Source of the DNA: Mortierella hygrophila | Taxonomy: Eukaryota > Mortierellomycota > Mortierellomycetes > Mortierellales > Mortierellaceae | Direction of reading: 5' to 3' | DNA length: 64,000 nt | NCBI GenBank assembly: GCA_015680625.1 | Contig: JAAAXW010000164.1 | Location: forward strand, 28,154-92,153 | Shown here: positions 54,167 through 64,000 of the stretch, piece by piece | Layout: the number at the start of each line of letters is the position of its first letter | Numbering within the stretch: position 1 is the first letter of the stretch | The notes under the pieces: generated by a model | Told to the model about the DNA's origin: nothing | Database searches by the model: none | The model's input: only the letters and a program-made list of their open reading frames with translations | Translations under genes and position numbers: made by a program

Positions 54167-54423
54167 GAAGGAGGAGGGGTCCATGGTAACTTGTTAGGGT
54201 CTGCTGTTACTGCTGCTAGTGATGCAGGTTTGTCGTTGTGAATGTCAGAGAAGTAGGAGAAGGAGTAGCCGGTAAAGAGAACCGAGAATGTGATAATGAC
54301 GACAAAGACCGAGGGGATGGCATACAAAAATCTTTTCCTCGTCTTCTTTTTCTGTGTGCCTGAAGTGGAGATGGAAGACGAAGGTAAGGAAGCCTTTGAG
54401 GTGCTACTGCTCCACCAGGTCAT
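51027..54423 (-). CDS. Alpha-N-acetylglucosaminidase, GH89, copy 1 (1040 aa)
   Basis: Removes terminal alpha-N-acetylglucosamine from glycans; in animals (NAGLU) it degrades heparan sulfate, but the fungal substrate is unknown. Exons 53646-54423, 53316-53550, 52657-53226 and 51027-52566. A type II signal anchor lies near residues 30-50 (AIPSVFVVIITFSVLFTGYS), followed by a poly-threonine stalk. Family motifs: TWSGDRFDQLP, GGPAFMPWQRMGN, FNITPIMPSFQGFVPRKLP, LLDLYNEMQP (putative catalytic Glu), LNNFGGGQGLYGTLPTL and GITMEGINNNEYLYQL (second acidic residue). The C-terminal domain has a Ser/Arg-rich insertion absent from mammalian NAGLU. Start chosen at MTWWSSSTSK; the frame is open upstream to 54543 through T/C-rich leader. 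Tandem with copy 2. Confidence 0.92.
54121..54167. repeat. (GTT)n microsatellite encoding poly-threonine
   Basis: About 15 units read on the minus strand as ACA/ACA-type threonine codons between the signal anchor and the catalytic region of GH89 copy 1. Copy 2 lacks this run, so it arose after the duplication or was lost there. Confidence 0.9.
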
Positions 54424-54668
54424 AGCATCGGTGGTGGGAATGAGGAAAAGGAAGCGAGGGGGTGAGGAAAGAACAAAGAGAAGGAGTTGGGAGAGAGAGG
54501 GAGAGAGGGAGAGAGGGCTGTAGCGGAACAAAGAGACAACCATTGAAACTCAGAACAGAAACACCGGGAAGATTGGGCAATTGGTACTTGCCATATACAT
54601 GCAAGGTACCCCGTTCTCTTGTATTCTAATGCCCAGAGAATGAATATATAGATAGGATGTCGAAGGAG

Positions 54669-57600
54669 CTACTTCCTGGATGCCTGGGCTAGACGGAGAG
54701 CAACCAGTCCCCACTTATCCACCATATCCTGCGCCACCAACACAGCATCCTCCACAGCCTCAACCGGGTACTTGCCCGTCGCCTCATAGTTCCCCACCAC
54801 ACCCGACGACGCAGGGTCATCATAACAGCCACCAAGACAAGTCGTCTCCTTCATCCACCCCCCCTCCTTCTCCAACGAATCCGCCAAAAACGCCTTATAA
54901 TCCAACGTCGATTTCCTCTTCACAGCATCTACCAACCGGTCCACAAAGATCTGCCACCGCAAGTACTGAAACTCCTTCACAAGTCCACCCCATTCTTTGG
55001 AAGCATAGTCTGCAAGACTGGCTTGCCCATTGGGACCCCACCATGTGATCTGATTACGGGCATTGTACTCTAGGTAGTCTCGGTACTGGTTCATGGTTGC
55101 GGGGTTGGATGCTGTGGGGGAGTCGCCGATAACTTTTGCGGACTCTCGGGCATCACGGATCCAGGGGCCGACCATGAAATGGGTGTGGGTTGAGAGGAGA
55201 CGGTCGGTGTCGATGATCACGTCCAGGACATGTTGTCCCCAGGCGCGCGTTCGATCCAGGTCCTTGGCCTTGTAGGCATCGATTAGCTCGCGGTGGAGTC
55301 CAGGAAGTACTATACCAACGAGAACCTCACGCGTCACATCCACCAAATCGTACTGGAAGCTGGACACGTTCAGTGGGAGAGAACTATTAGCAGACAACGC
55401 TGAACCTGCGAACTCGGTCTTGACCTTCTTCACCGATCCAGAGAGTCGTCCCTTCACAATTTCTTCCCCGTCTGTCTCTCCTTGTAGACGACTAGCGGAT
55501 GGCGGTCTCATCTGACCTAAAGTATTCTGGAAGGCGCCCCTGACCCAACTGGCAAATGACTGCAGAAGCGATGGCGAATCCAGAGACTGCGGTATCTCAG
55601 AAGAACGACCATTGGACGCCATAATAACAGCCTCGATCGAGTCCTGGATCACACTATGCTGACGCCGTCTCTTCTTCGACTCCTCAGTCTCTGTCGACTC
55701 AACCAGCTGCCTCCATGCACTAACGACCTTGGTCTGATCATAAAACATGATGCTCGTCATGAACCCCTCTCTGACCATGTTCAAAGCCGGCGTCAGGTCA
55801 ATAATCGCCTTGGACTGAGACATCTGTCCAGTCTTGCAGTCCCAGACAGTCTGACTGAGTGTCGTCCAGGCCTCCAGCATCGCGGGGGTAGTGTTGTTGG
55901 GCCCGTAGCGTCGTTTGATGTAGTCTTCCAGATGCTCCTGCCCGTTGAGTGCCTGTTGCTGGAGAGAGAACGCGCCTGGTTTGGGTGTAGGGGCAGCAAA
56001 GGCGGCAGGGTAGGTTGCTTCGACGGATTGCCAGGGAAGGTCAAAGATGAGCTGGTAGAGGTACTCATTGTTGTTGATTCCTTCCATGGTGATGCCCATC
56101 CCGCGCATCGACTTTGCAGGTTGTTGATATCCTTTGAATGGCTCTGTCAGCAATGTAGGGAGGGTACCATAGAGTCCTTGTCCGCCACCAAAATTGTTCA
56201 ACCTAGTAAGTGAAATAGAAATTAGAGCATTGAAATTAGTATGCCACCATTGTTATTCTCCAGTATGCCAAAAGGACAATGAGAGAAGAAACCTTACATG
56301 CTCCATCCCCAATCAATGCCATAGAACCCCTCAGTAGTCGTCCAAAGCGGCGCAACATCCGCATACAGATCCACCACAAACGCATCCCTCCCATTATTCA
56401 CTTCCCGAATCCCGTCAAAATACGCCTGGATCCTCGGCGCATTCCAAAGATCCCGATTCAACAAGAACCACGACTGCATCGCCCACACTGCCTTGGGGTC
56501 CGCAACCTTGAACGCCTTCATAACACCTCCTGTAGTCGCCTTGAGACATTCCGGGGTAGTACAAGTCGGGATCATCTCGTTGTACAGATCCAGTAGGTAA
56601 AAGTTTTGAGCCTTGGCGTCCATATCGATCCCTTTTTCCTTGTACAATTCCTTTTGGAGTTGGATGAATTGTTGAGAGAGAGTTGTGAAGAGGGCGTCGG
56701 TGGAGGGAAGAAACGTCACTTGTGTGAACTCCTTGGGCATCCCTGCCCAGACGGACGACTTGTCAAACGTGACGTTGGGGAACTTTTCGGGCAGTTTGCG
56801 AGGGACAAATCCTTGGAATGCAGGCATAATCGGCGTAATGTTGAACGCCTGCATCCTCTGCATGATCCTATTATGAAAGTCAAGACGGGAGCCGATTAGC
56901 ATATCAATTCTAGTTAACAAACGATAACGGAATGAGATATGGGGTTGTTGTGTCAAAAGGGACGTCTAGACTTACTGTCCTTGCAGCTCCCATTGACTAT
57001 TGATCCAATCGTTCTTAAAAGTCGTATCGTTTTGTGTAGCCCAAGATCCCTGTGTGTTGCCCATACGTTGCCAGGGCATGAATGCAGGTCCACCCAAAAA
57101 GTCGCTAATGTCGTCGTTCGAAAGTCCCTGAGTCTCGTAGAACTTGCGAATGACGTACTCCTGTCCGACCATCGCCAACGCCATGTTGATACCATTCAGC
57201 ATCATCCAATCTATGCAGAAAACAGCAGCACTAGGTTAGTTAAGATGTCAAGAAGATGGACGTTTGGAGAACATGAGAGAAACTGTGAGATCACGAACGT
57301 GCAAAAGACACAACACATACCAAGTTCACGCTGCCAACGGTTCCAGTCCCAGAATGCAAATGAGTATCCAAAGGTGACAACATTCATGTAATACCTCCAC
57401 GGGACAAAACTGGCCCGCACAACCCCATCGACTCCAGCCTCGGAAGGGATCAACGGCGGCACTACAGGCAACTGGTCAAACCTGTCGCCACTCCATGTCA
57501 TCTCGACCTTGCACACCTGTTTCAGATAATAGTTCAATCCTGCTCCCAACGCCGAGAGTGTCGCTCCTTCAATTGCGATTCTTGGACTTCCCCCTTGGTT

Positions 57601-58008
57601 GTTGTAGATTCGGAACGTATCATGAATGTTGGTAGCCGAATTGATTGGTAGATCGGGTCGTAGCGTGAATTGGAAAAGAGAGTGATATGGATCTGGCAAG
57701 AGCCGTTTGACAAGATCTTCCAGAGGAGTGACAGGTGTGGCGGTGGCGCCGGGATCCCGCTTTAGTAATTGTTGGGCCGGTGGCGGTTGGATAGGATCCC
57801 ACGGAAGGAAGTATTCTGACGATTGCGGATGTAGTTGTGTTGAAGACTCTGCAGTATGTGGTAAACTTTGATGGTGGATATGGTCGACGGATCGTCGATG
57901 GATGGTGTATGCTGATCTGAAGATTGGGAGAGACGCGGCGATTGTGATGAAAACAATTGTAAAGAGACAGGTTGGAGGTATCCGCCTCATCGTCAAATGG
58001 GCGCACAT
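54669..58008 (-). CDS. Alpha-N-acetylglucosaminidase, GH89, copy 2 (1008 aa)
   Basis: Tandem paralogue of copy 1 with the same strand and intron positions: exons 57321-58008, 56976-57210, 56298-56867 and 54669-56202. Exons 2 and 3 have exactly the same lengths as in copy 1 (235 and 570 nt). It keeps TWSGDRFDQLP, GGPAFMPWQRMGN, LLDLYNEMIP (putative catalytic Glu), LNNFGGGQGLYGTLPTL and GITMEGINNNEYLYQL, so it should be active. The N-terminus is unrelated to copy 1: MCAHLTMRRIPPTCLFTIVF gives a signal anchor or signal peptide, then a His/Ser/Gln-rich linker. MRRIPP at 57990 is an alternative start. Open frame upstream to 58305 is leader. Substrate unknown. Confidence 0.9.
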
Positions 58009-59408
58009 GGTGGGCGATGCTGGTGTTTGTGTTTGTGTGCGTGTGTGTGCGCGTTGGGGTTCAGAAAAATGGCGTGCGCAGGGTCCTCTTGGTTGCGAAA
58101 ACGATGTTGTAGAAAAGGGTACAGAGAAGAGGAGTGAGCGTAGAAAGTGCGGATATAATGGAGGACGACAAGGACGATGTCTGCGTTTGTTTTTGTGTCT
58201 AATGGATGTTATGTCTGTTGTGCGTAGAGCAATAGTCGGGGTAAAAGGGAGAGTGGTCGTGCGGGTTAGAAATGGGTGCGGATGGGAGAAAAAGAAAACG
58301 AGCAAAAGCGTTGTTGCCAGTAGTGCACAGTGTGGTGATATCGATCAATTGCAAAGGAGACCGGAGGATCACCATGTTGAGTTGAATGTATCCAAGGGTG
58401 CCCGTGGTGGTATGCGCCTCTGCTCCATTGTGTTGTGGTGCCGATCCGCCGGGATCGGGCTGTGTCACTCATCGTCAGAAACCTTGGAAAAAGGCGTAGA
58501 GAAGTGTCTTGGAAAAGTGAAAAGATGCGTACCATTTCATTCCAGTTCAGCTTGATTTTTTTTTATCGCCGCAGGAAAAAGACATCTCTCTTCGTTTCAA
58601 GGACAAGCAAACTTGTAGACAGCAGACAATTCAAACGAAATAAGAAGAAAGGCAAGAAGAAATATGAGAGGGATAGGAAGGGAGCGCGGGAAAGAGCGAA
58701 GAAGTGGGGAGAATGGGAGTGAGGGGAGAGAAAGTGTCGATGTTGGAGTGAGCTTTCAAACGAATTGAACAAAGAAGTGAGAAAGAAAAAAAAAGAGAAA
58801 GAAAAAGAACGAGGGGGCTGTTACCACTTCATTCTCTGGGCAATGGTGGACGCCAACAAAACACAAGCCCGCACAAATATAAAAACACGGGGTACAGTTG
58901 TGTCTTTGCTATCTCCATGCGAACTTTTCAAGGGCATGAGAAGGACGTAAGGGTCATTTTTGATTGGGGTCTGCAACTCAATGATCTTTCTTTTGTTTAT
59001 GCCCATGAGTGCATGCATAATCGCAGTTGGCGTGATGCGGCTTGCAAGCGCCCACGGGTAATCAGTTGGTAGCCAGGGTGAAAGGGAAAGACCTTAGTGC
59101 TGACCTAGGGGAAGACAAAGACGCTTTGAAGGAGACAGTAAGCTAGATCTTGGTGTCGTGAAAACATGGTAGGTGGCAGAGTGAAAAGGAGAAGGAGAGA
59201 AGAAGGGAGGGAAAAATAAGAGAGGAGAGGAAAACGGCAAAGCGCAAAAGGGTGGGGATGAAAGAGGGAGAGGGAGGCACTCGTATGAGAAAATGAAGGA
59301 GCTAGACGAGCAAGAAAGAATATCACGCGTGACATGCTTCTAGGCGAACAACTGATTGAAGCACACGCGTCGTCTCAGTCAGCCAATGACACGTCCAAAC
59401 ATGGATAC
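58009..59408. other. Upstream region of GH89 copy 2, nothing else clear
   Basis: About 1.4 kb. It should hold the promoter of GH89 copy 2. Purine-rich plus-strand tracts (58620-58740, 58780-58810, 59180-59280) mirror the T/C-rich leaders seen elsewhere. Only short frames occur and I recognise none. Confidence 0.45.
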
Positions 59409-59746
59409 CTACGAGCTACATGTATTTGTAAGATCCACTGTCGCGTTGGCAAGGGCGCTTGAGGTCAATCTAGCGATGGCTTTTACTTGCATCATGCACC
59501 AAGGATATATGGACCTTGCAAGGAACACGGTCAAGAGCGGAATGGCGACTAAAAAGGTTAAGGAGACAACAGCAGGAGTCGTATTGCTGGCAAGCAACAG
59601 GTAGATTCTGGCAAAACACCCGTCATAGTCATAATGCTCTTCCCCTTTTAACCCTTCAACTCCTGTTTTTCTCTTTGTCCTTCCTTTAATCCCTCTTACT
59701 CCTTTGCCCCTTTCCTCCTTGTATACATCGTCGAACACTCACTCAT
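59409..59746 (-). CDS. Candidate small membrane protein (74 aa, two exons)
   Basis: Exons 59700-59746 and 59409-59586, with donor GTAAGA, acceptor TTGCCAG and a 113-nt intron, give an in-frame protein starting MSECSTMYTRRKGAKDNTTP. A basic N-terminus is followed by a strong membrane helix (VVSLTFLVAIPLLTVFLARS) and a short polar tail ending VDLTNTCSS. The N-terminal half resembles the first helix of Vma21, the V-ATPase assembly factor, but the second Vma21 helix is missing, so I do not assign it. The gene sits just beyond the 3' end of PWP2 on the same strand. It may be a true small gene or chance. Confidence 0.35.
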
Positions 59747-59900
59747 AGCACTTGTTAAGGACCTGTGGAGTGATGAGTTGCGTGCTTTGGTTTTTTGTAT
59801 TGACTGAAAAATGCTAAAGGTGGTAGTTGCTGTGTATGTGGATGAATGATGATGAAAATGGTGGCGGCGGCGGTAGAGGCAAGGTAGGGGATAGATCAAC

Positions 59901-62900
59901 CTAGTTCTTCTGAGCCTGCGACAAAAGGTATTCTAACGTGTATGTGTTGTCGTTACACCTATGTGATCCAAGATATATACACAATAAGTAAAAGGATATC
60001 AGCATACTTTTCCATGTACGACAGCAAAAGCCCACAAAAAAAAACAAAAAAAAAGAAACAGCGCAGCCTTATCGCTTCAACTTACACTTTAGCAAGGTCC
60101 TCGTGCAGTTTGCCCACTCCCTTTTGCAGACCCCTAAAGACGGTCAGGAATTCGCCCGAGTGGTCCTTGAGGTACTTGCCGTGGCTGATCAACAGACTGG
60201 TGCACCAGATCAAGTGGAACTCCAGATGAGGCGAATCCTCCATGTAGCTTGCAATGAACTTCATCAAACGCTCCAAGTACTTTGAGGGCAACTGCCTTGC
60301 GACCAACCGCACGTCCGAGGGAGGAACAGCCTCATAACAGCGCTGGATATACTGGCGCTCGTTCAGGCGGAATGCCATCACAAGTGCCTTCAAGTAGTCC
60401 TTCTCGTCCAAGGTCTCCAAGATCGTTTCAGGGGTGATGTCAATTTCAAGATCGAAGGGGTCGAATAGAAGGGTATCGTCCAGCGAATAGATAAGAAGAC
60501 CCTCAGTCGAAGCAGCAGCCCAGGAGCGGCCAGTAGGCGAGAACCGGACAGCCTTGGTGCGGATCTCTGGGCGGACATTCCTCTTGGAGAGATCCTTTGT
60601 ACCGGGCAGGGCGTTATCCTGACGGTCCTCGAGGTCGCTCATGTCATCATCGTCGTCGATCAGATCCATAGCTCCAGCTTCCGTCATGTTCTTCGAGTTC
60701 AAGAATTCGAGAGTGCCGTCAAACGACAAGTTCTTAGAGATCTGCCACTTCTTGACCAGGATGTTGGCCTTGATGTCGTAGATGCAGACGTACTTGCTGT
60801 TGCCTCCTCCAATGACGCAGGATCCGTCAGCAGTATAGCAGAGCGAGTTGAAGTGCTTGCCGGATGTCGAGTTCTCTGCCGTGATCTTGTCCTCTGCCTT
60901 GCGACCTCCTGAGATATCGCGACGTCCGTCAATGACGTTCGTCTGGAGAGCATTGTCCACATCCCAGAAGCTCAGTTGACCGTCCAATGTCGAGCCACAG
61001 ATCTCCTTGCCATCAGGGCGGAAAGCGAGAGCCAAGACCTCAGACAAATGTGTGAAACTCTCGACCGACTTTCCACGACCAAAGACATCCCATGTGCGAA
61101 TAGAGTGATCCCACGAAGACGAGGCCAAGAACTGAGCAGTCGGTGAGAAAGCGAGTCCAGAGATGGGTGCTGTATGTCCTGCAAGAATATCGAGCAACTT
61201 GCCGGTCTGGACAGACCAAACGTAGATTTCGAATGTGTTCTGAGCTCCTGCGCAAACGACTTCTCCACTGGGGTCGACAGCCAAGGTCGAGAACTGAACG
61301 GGGGTGGGGGAGGTGAATGTCCTGAAGTTTCTGTAACGCACCAAATCGAATGCTCTGACTGTGCCATCCAACGATGCCGAAAAGACGACCTGTCCGTTCT
61401 TTGCAAACTCTGTGGCGGTGACACGGGAAGTGTGTTCTGAGAAGGTGACGAAGCAGAATCCAGACACCGTGTTCCAGACCTTGACTTTGCCATCATCGCC
61501 TCCAGTCACTACACTCTGTCCGTCAGAAGAATATGAAAGGCAGTTCATATCGTAAAAGTGTCCCTGCTGTTTCAGCACGTACGACTCAGACTGCCACTCC
61601 CAGACCAAAAGCTGACCAAGCTTGGAGGCACCAAAGGCGAGCCATTCTCCTGATTTGTTGATGGTAACTGAATCAATCTTCTTCTGGGAAATGCTGTTAC
61701 CATGAGCCATAATATAAACAAGTGGATAGAGTGGTTAGTATTGGTCGTAATTATTTGTCCAAGCATTGTGTGTCTCATTGCTATTATCTTCCATTAAACC
61801 ATCGCAGCTTGCGTCCAATTACCTCAAGGTGTGGATGTTGTTGAAGGAAGGAAGCTCCCAGATTCCAAAGACTCCGTTCGAGAATCCAACAACCATCATA
61901 GCAGAGGCAGCGTGGTAGGCTGCGCAGATGACCTTGGCATGATCCTGGAAGAAAAAGTGTCTCTGAACAGCAGACCACCTCCTGGGACCATCATCGACCT
62001 CCATGGCCGACTCGTCCTCAGAGTCGGAGTCCTGTGCCTTAGGGTTGATTAACTGGTGGCGCCACTCGAAGAGAGCTCCATCCTTGCTGACTGTATAGAT
62101 GGTATCTTGCTCTTTTGAGAACCAAGCGCCAATGACTGTATCTCTGTGTCCTGAGAGCGTGAAGGGGACAAATCCTTCGATGGGGTTGGTGGAGTAGACG
62201 CGGGCGCTCATGTCCTTGGAGGTGGTCAGGAAGTACTTTGAGTCGGGCGACCAGGTGATGCAGGTGACCTCATCGTAATGTCCAGTGTACACGCGGTGAA
62301 GCACAATAGGGGTGAACTCGCGGTGAAATCCTGGGGTCTTCCAAAGCTGAACCTGCTTTCCATGTGTCACAGCAAAGTACCTATCGCGCAGCAAAAAGGG
62401 ATCCGTCCGGTTAGATACTTGAGCTTTCTCGAATCAAACGTCGTTTAAGTGACTCTGAATGGTTTTGCTTCTTACTTTCCGTCTGGGCTGAACTGAAGAT
62501 CGTGGACCTTGCTCTTGAAGTTGAAGTGATGGAGAACAATCTGGCGATTGTAGTTGACCAGCAATGCGCGACCATCTAGTAGTAAGCAATGGCCGTGTTA
62601 ATGAGCATTCCAGTGATATGTTCTTTGAATCCACAGTCTATGTTCCATGATCCAATGTCTAAAGCTGAGCTCTCACCTTCGTCGACAGAGATCAAGAGAG
62701 TAGCATTGGGGCTGAGGGCGATCCTGTCGATGTTTTTCCTGTTCTCGTAAGGGAATGTAACAGCCTTGTTGCTATTGTAGAGAGTTGTGTCAAAGTAAAA
62801 GAATTAAGTATAGGGGAGGGTGGCTATCAAGGGCATCGATCTTCATGGTTCAGTATTTATCGGAGACATACTTGACAAGGTCAAAGACGGTCAATCTGTT

Positions 62901-63114
62901 GCCGACTGGACTGAGGATGGAATTGCCGTCAGGTGTGAAGACGAGGTTTCCCTGCTTGTAGACAGTTCCACAAAGGTTGGAGAACTAAAATAAGACGATA
63001 TAAGTGAAATGGTAGCGAGTGTTATTCCAGCAGTTTTGTTTGTTTGTAAAGAGATAGTTCAGAGGGTAAGGGGTATGTTGTGTGGTATGGACATGCCTTG
63101 AAGTCGGACTTCAT
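59901..63114 (-). CDS. PWP2: PWP2/Utp1, U3 snoRNP WD40 protein (849 aa)
   Basis: Subunit of the UTP-B complex of the small-subunit processome; needed for early 18S rRNA processing in the nucleolus. Eight exons: 63097-63114, 62872-62984, 62677-62771, 62476-62575, 61823-62380, 60086-61693 and 59901-59958 (seven listed blocks; total 2550 nt). The start MKSDFK|FSNLCGTVYKQGN matches the family N-terminus. Tandem WD40 propellers follow, with hallmark blocks QLLVWEWQSESYVLKQQGHF, VTGGDDGKVKVWNTVSGFCF and DGTVRAFDLVRYRNFRTFTS, then the Utp12-type helical C-terminus. Intron 1 uses a GC donor (AAG|GCATGT). The last exon (CNDNTYTLEYLLSQAQKN) lies beyond an apparent stop at 60082. The correct exon count is seven. 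Confidence 0.95.
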
Positions 63115-63776
63115 TATGATATGCTTTAGGGTAGTTGTGTATGAGTGAGGAAGAGAGGACAGGTAAGGGAGGTGAGAGGGAAGAGAAAGGGGGAAGGGCA
63201 ATGTAAGCTGGAGTATGCAGCTGTGCCGGGAGTTTGTCCTGAGGAGTGTCGGTCGAAGTCAACGAAGGAAAGGTAATGAGTTTTGCAACCAAAGCACAAG
63301 TTCATGAGTCCCCTTTGTTTGCCAACCTGGCTTGAAGTCAAGGTATTTTTTTTTCTTTTTTTTAAGCCACTCAATTGTAAACAACTTTCTGCTCCTCTGT
63401 TCGTGTGTTCATGGGATATGGGGATTGTCTGATCGCCTCCCCTTAACATACTCAATGGATTTGAGACTGCTCTTTTTCTCAAGTTCTCCGTGGGAGTTCC
63501 GACCTCTGTGCCTTTGTGAGGAGTGAATGAGGGGGTGAGAGCCTACTTGCTCTCTTCTCCTCTTGCAAGGCGAAGGGTGGGCCATTATCCTCGCTTGTCA
63601 CTTTGCACTTCGCCGGTTTCTCGATCGAACTTTTTGAGAGTAAAGAAAAAAAGTGAAAGGACCAAACCTGTTACTCTCCCTTCTTTCCTTCTTCTTATTC
63701 ACAACAAACACACACACACTCTCTTTATCTTCTTCTTCTCACTCATCCACACGCACTAGCATTTACAACACACACC
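63115..63776. promoter_or_regulatory. Divergent promoter between PWP2 and HEM25
   Basis: This 662-bp region lies between outward-pointing start codons of two housekeeping genes. It has purine-rich and T-rich tracts (63341-63364 on the plus strand) and a T/C/CA-rich leader before 63777. No TATA box was seen, which fits constitutive expression. Confidence 0.5.
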
Positions 63777-64000
63777 ATGCCCTCCAAGCAGAAAGCAAGC
63801 GACCCTGTCACCCACCTGATCGGCGGAGCAGTCTCGGGTCTCTGTGCATGCATCTTTGTCCAGCCCCTCGACCTGATCAAAACCCGTCTCCAACAGCAGC
63901 AGCAAGCCCACCTCGCTTTCATTAAGCAGGGCGGCCAGGCTGGTCTCTCCATTGCTCCCTTGGAAAGGTACCAGCCTTTTTTTTTTTTTTTTGTTTTTTT
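63777..64000 (+). CDS. HEM25: Mitochondrial glycine carrier Hem25/SLC25A38, 5' part
   Basis: Inner-membrane carrier of the SLC25 family that imports glycine for haem synthesis. Only exon 1 (63777-63967) is in the window, ending ...SIAPLER with a GT donor at 63968; the intron runs to the window end. The first repeat shows the carrier signature P-x-[DE]-x-x-[KR] in VQPLDLIKTRLQQQQQ, preceded by THLIGGAVSGLCACIFVQPL, which matches the Hem25 pattern (HLIGG...LQPLDL.KTR.QQ). The glutamine-rich loop after the signature is longer than usual. Assignment rests on about 64 residues, so a related carrier is possible. Confidence 0.8.
   Translation, partial: MPSKQKASDPVTHLIGGAVSGLCACIFVQPLDLIKTRLQQQQQAHLAFIKQGGQAGLSIAPLERYQPFFFFFVF

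Noticed and set aside
59409..59746. Assignment as Vma21
   Set aside because: Only the basic N-terminus and first helix resemble it; the second membrane helix and lysine-rich end are absent.
60082..60085. PWP2 stop codon after LAKV
   Set aside because: It is part of a GTAAGT donor; the conserved C-terminal block is in a downstream exon.
59901..63114. Eight exons for PWP2
   Set aside because: Recounting the blocks gives seven exons totalling 2550 nt (850 codons including stop).
1..64000. tRNA, rRNA, CRISPR array or transposon
   Set aside because: I looked for T-loop motifs, long terminal or inverted repeats, transposase or reverse-transcriptase motifs and spaced repeats, and saw none. A tRNA scan would be decisive; I could not run one.

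Overview
The window is nuclear DNA of a filamentous fungus. Genes are split by short spliceosomal introns (about 60-240 bp, mostly GT-AG, one GC-AG), 5' leaders are pyrimidine-rich, several 3' ends carry AATAAA, and the products include fungal Atg22, PWP2/Utp1 and Hem25. The many F-box/leucine-rich proteins, multi-FAS1 protein and GH89 enzymes suggest an early-diverging lineage such as Mortierellomycotina. That placement is inference; nothing here was searched against a database. I rebuilt gene models by joining open frames at splice sites that keep frame and fit known family alignments.

Layout. 1-0.5 kb: possible 3' end of a minus-strand gene. 0.7-3.3 kb: F-box/LRR protein. 3.6-6.7 kb (-): five-domain FAS1 membrane protein. 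7.0-11.3 kb (-): 1308-aa low-complexity protein with a CUE-like C-terminus. 11.3-15.5 kb: no convincing gene. 15.5-17.6 kb (-): SR-type RRM protein, head-to-head with HAM1 (18.1-19.5 kb, +), which has a 12-nt microexon. 19.5-22.5 kb: mostly noncoding, with doubtful minus-strand exons. 22.6-24.5 kb (+): secreted M14 carboxypeptidase with a TATA box. 24.5-26.0 kb: three coding-looking fragments on the minus strand. 26.0-36.0 kb: array of four F-box genes from two families (A, B, A', B'). 36.2-37.8 kb (-): AAAP amino-acid transporter. 39.0-40.9 kb (+): three small secreted cysteine-rich paralogues, the third interrupted by one in-frame stop. 41.3-42.7 kb (+): F-box/LRR protein, tail-to-tail with an F-box/WD40 protein (42.8-46.3 kb, -). 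46.3-48.8 kb: no convincing gene. 48.8-50.8 kb (+): ATG22. 51.0-54.4 and 54.7-58.0 kb (-): tandem alpha-N-acetylglucosaminidases (GH89) with identical intron positions. 59.4-59.7 kb (-): candidate 74-aa membrane protein. 59.9-63.1 kb (-): PWP2, head-to-head with HEM25 (63.8 kb, +), which runs off the window.

Functional themes. Seven F-box proteins in 64 kb point to expanded SCF-type substrate receptors. Housekeeping genes (HAM1, PWP2, HEM25, SR protein) alternate with lineage-specific families. Atg22, the AAAP carrier and two GH89 enzymes could all serve vacuolar or secretory turnover, but nothing shows they are co-regulated. The most unusual items are the duplicated and partly inverted F-box module, the GH89 tandem pair, the cysteine-rich family with a nonsense copy, and several splicing oddities that make simple open-reading-frame calls wrong.
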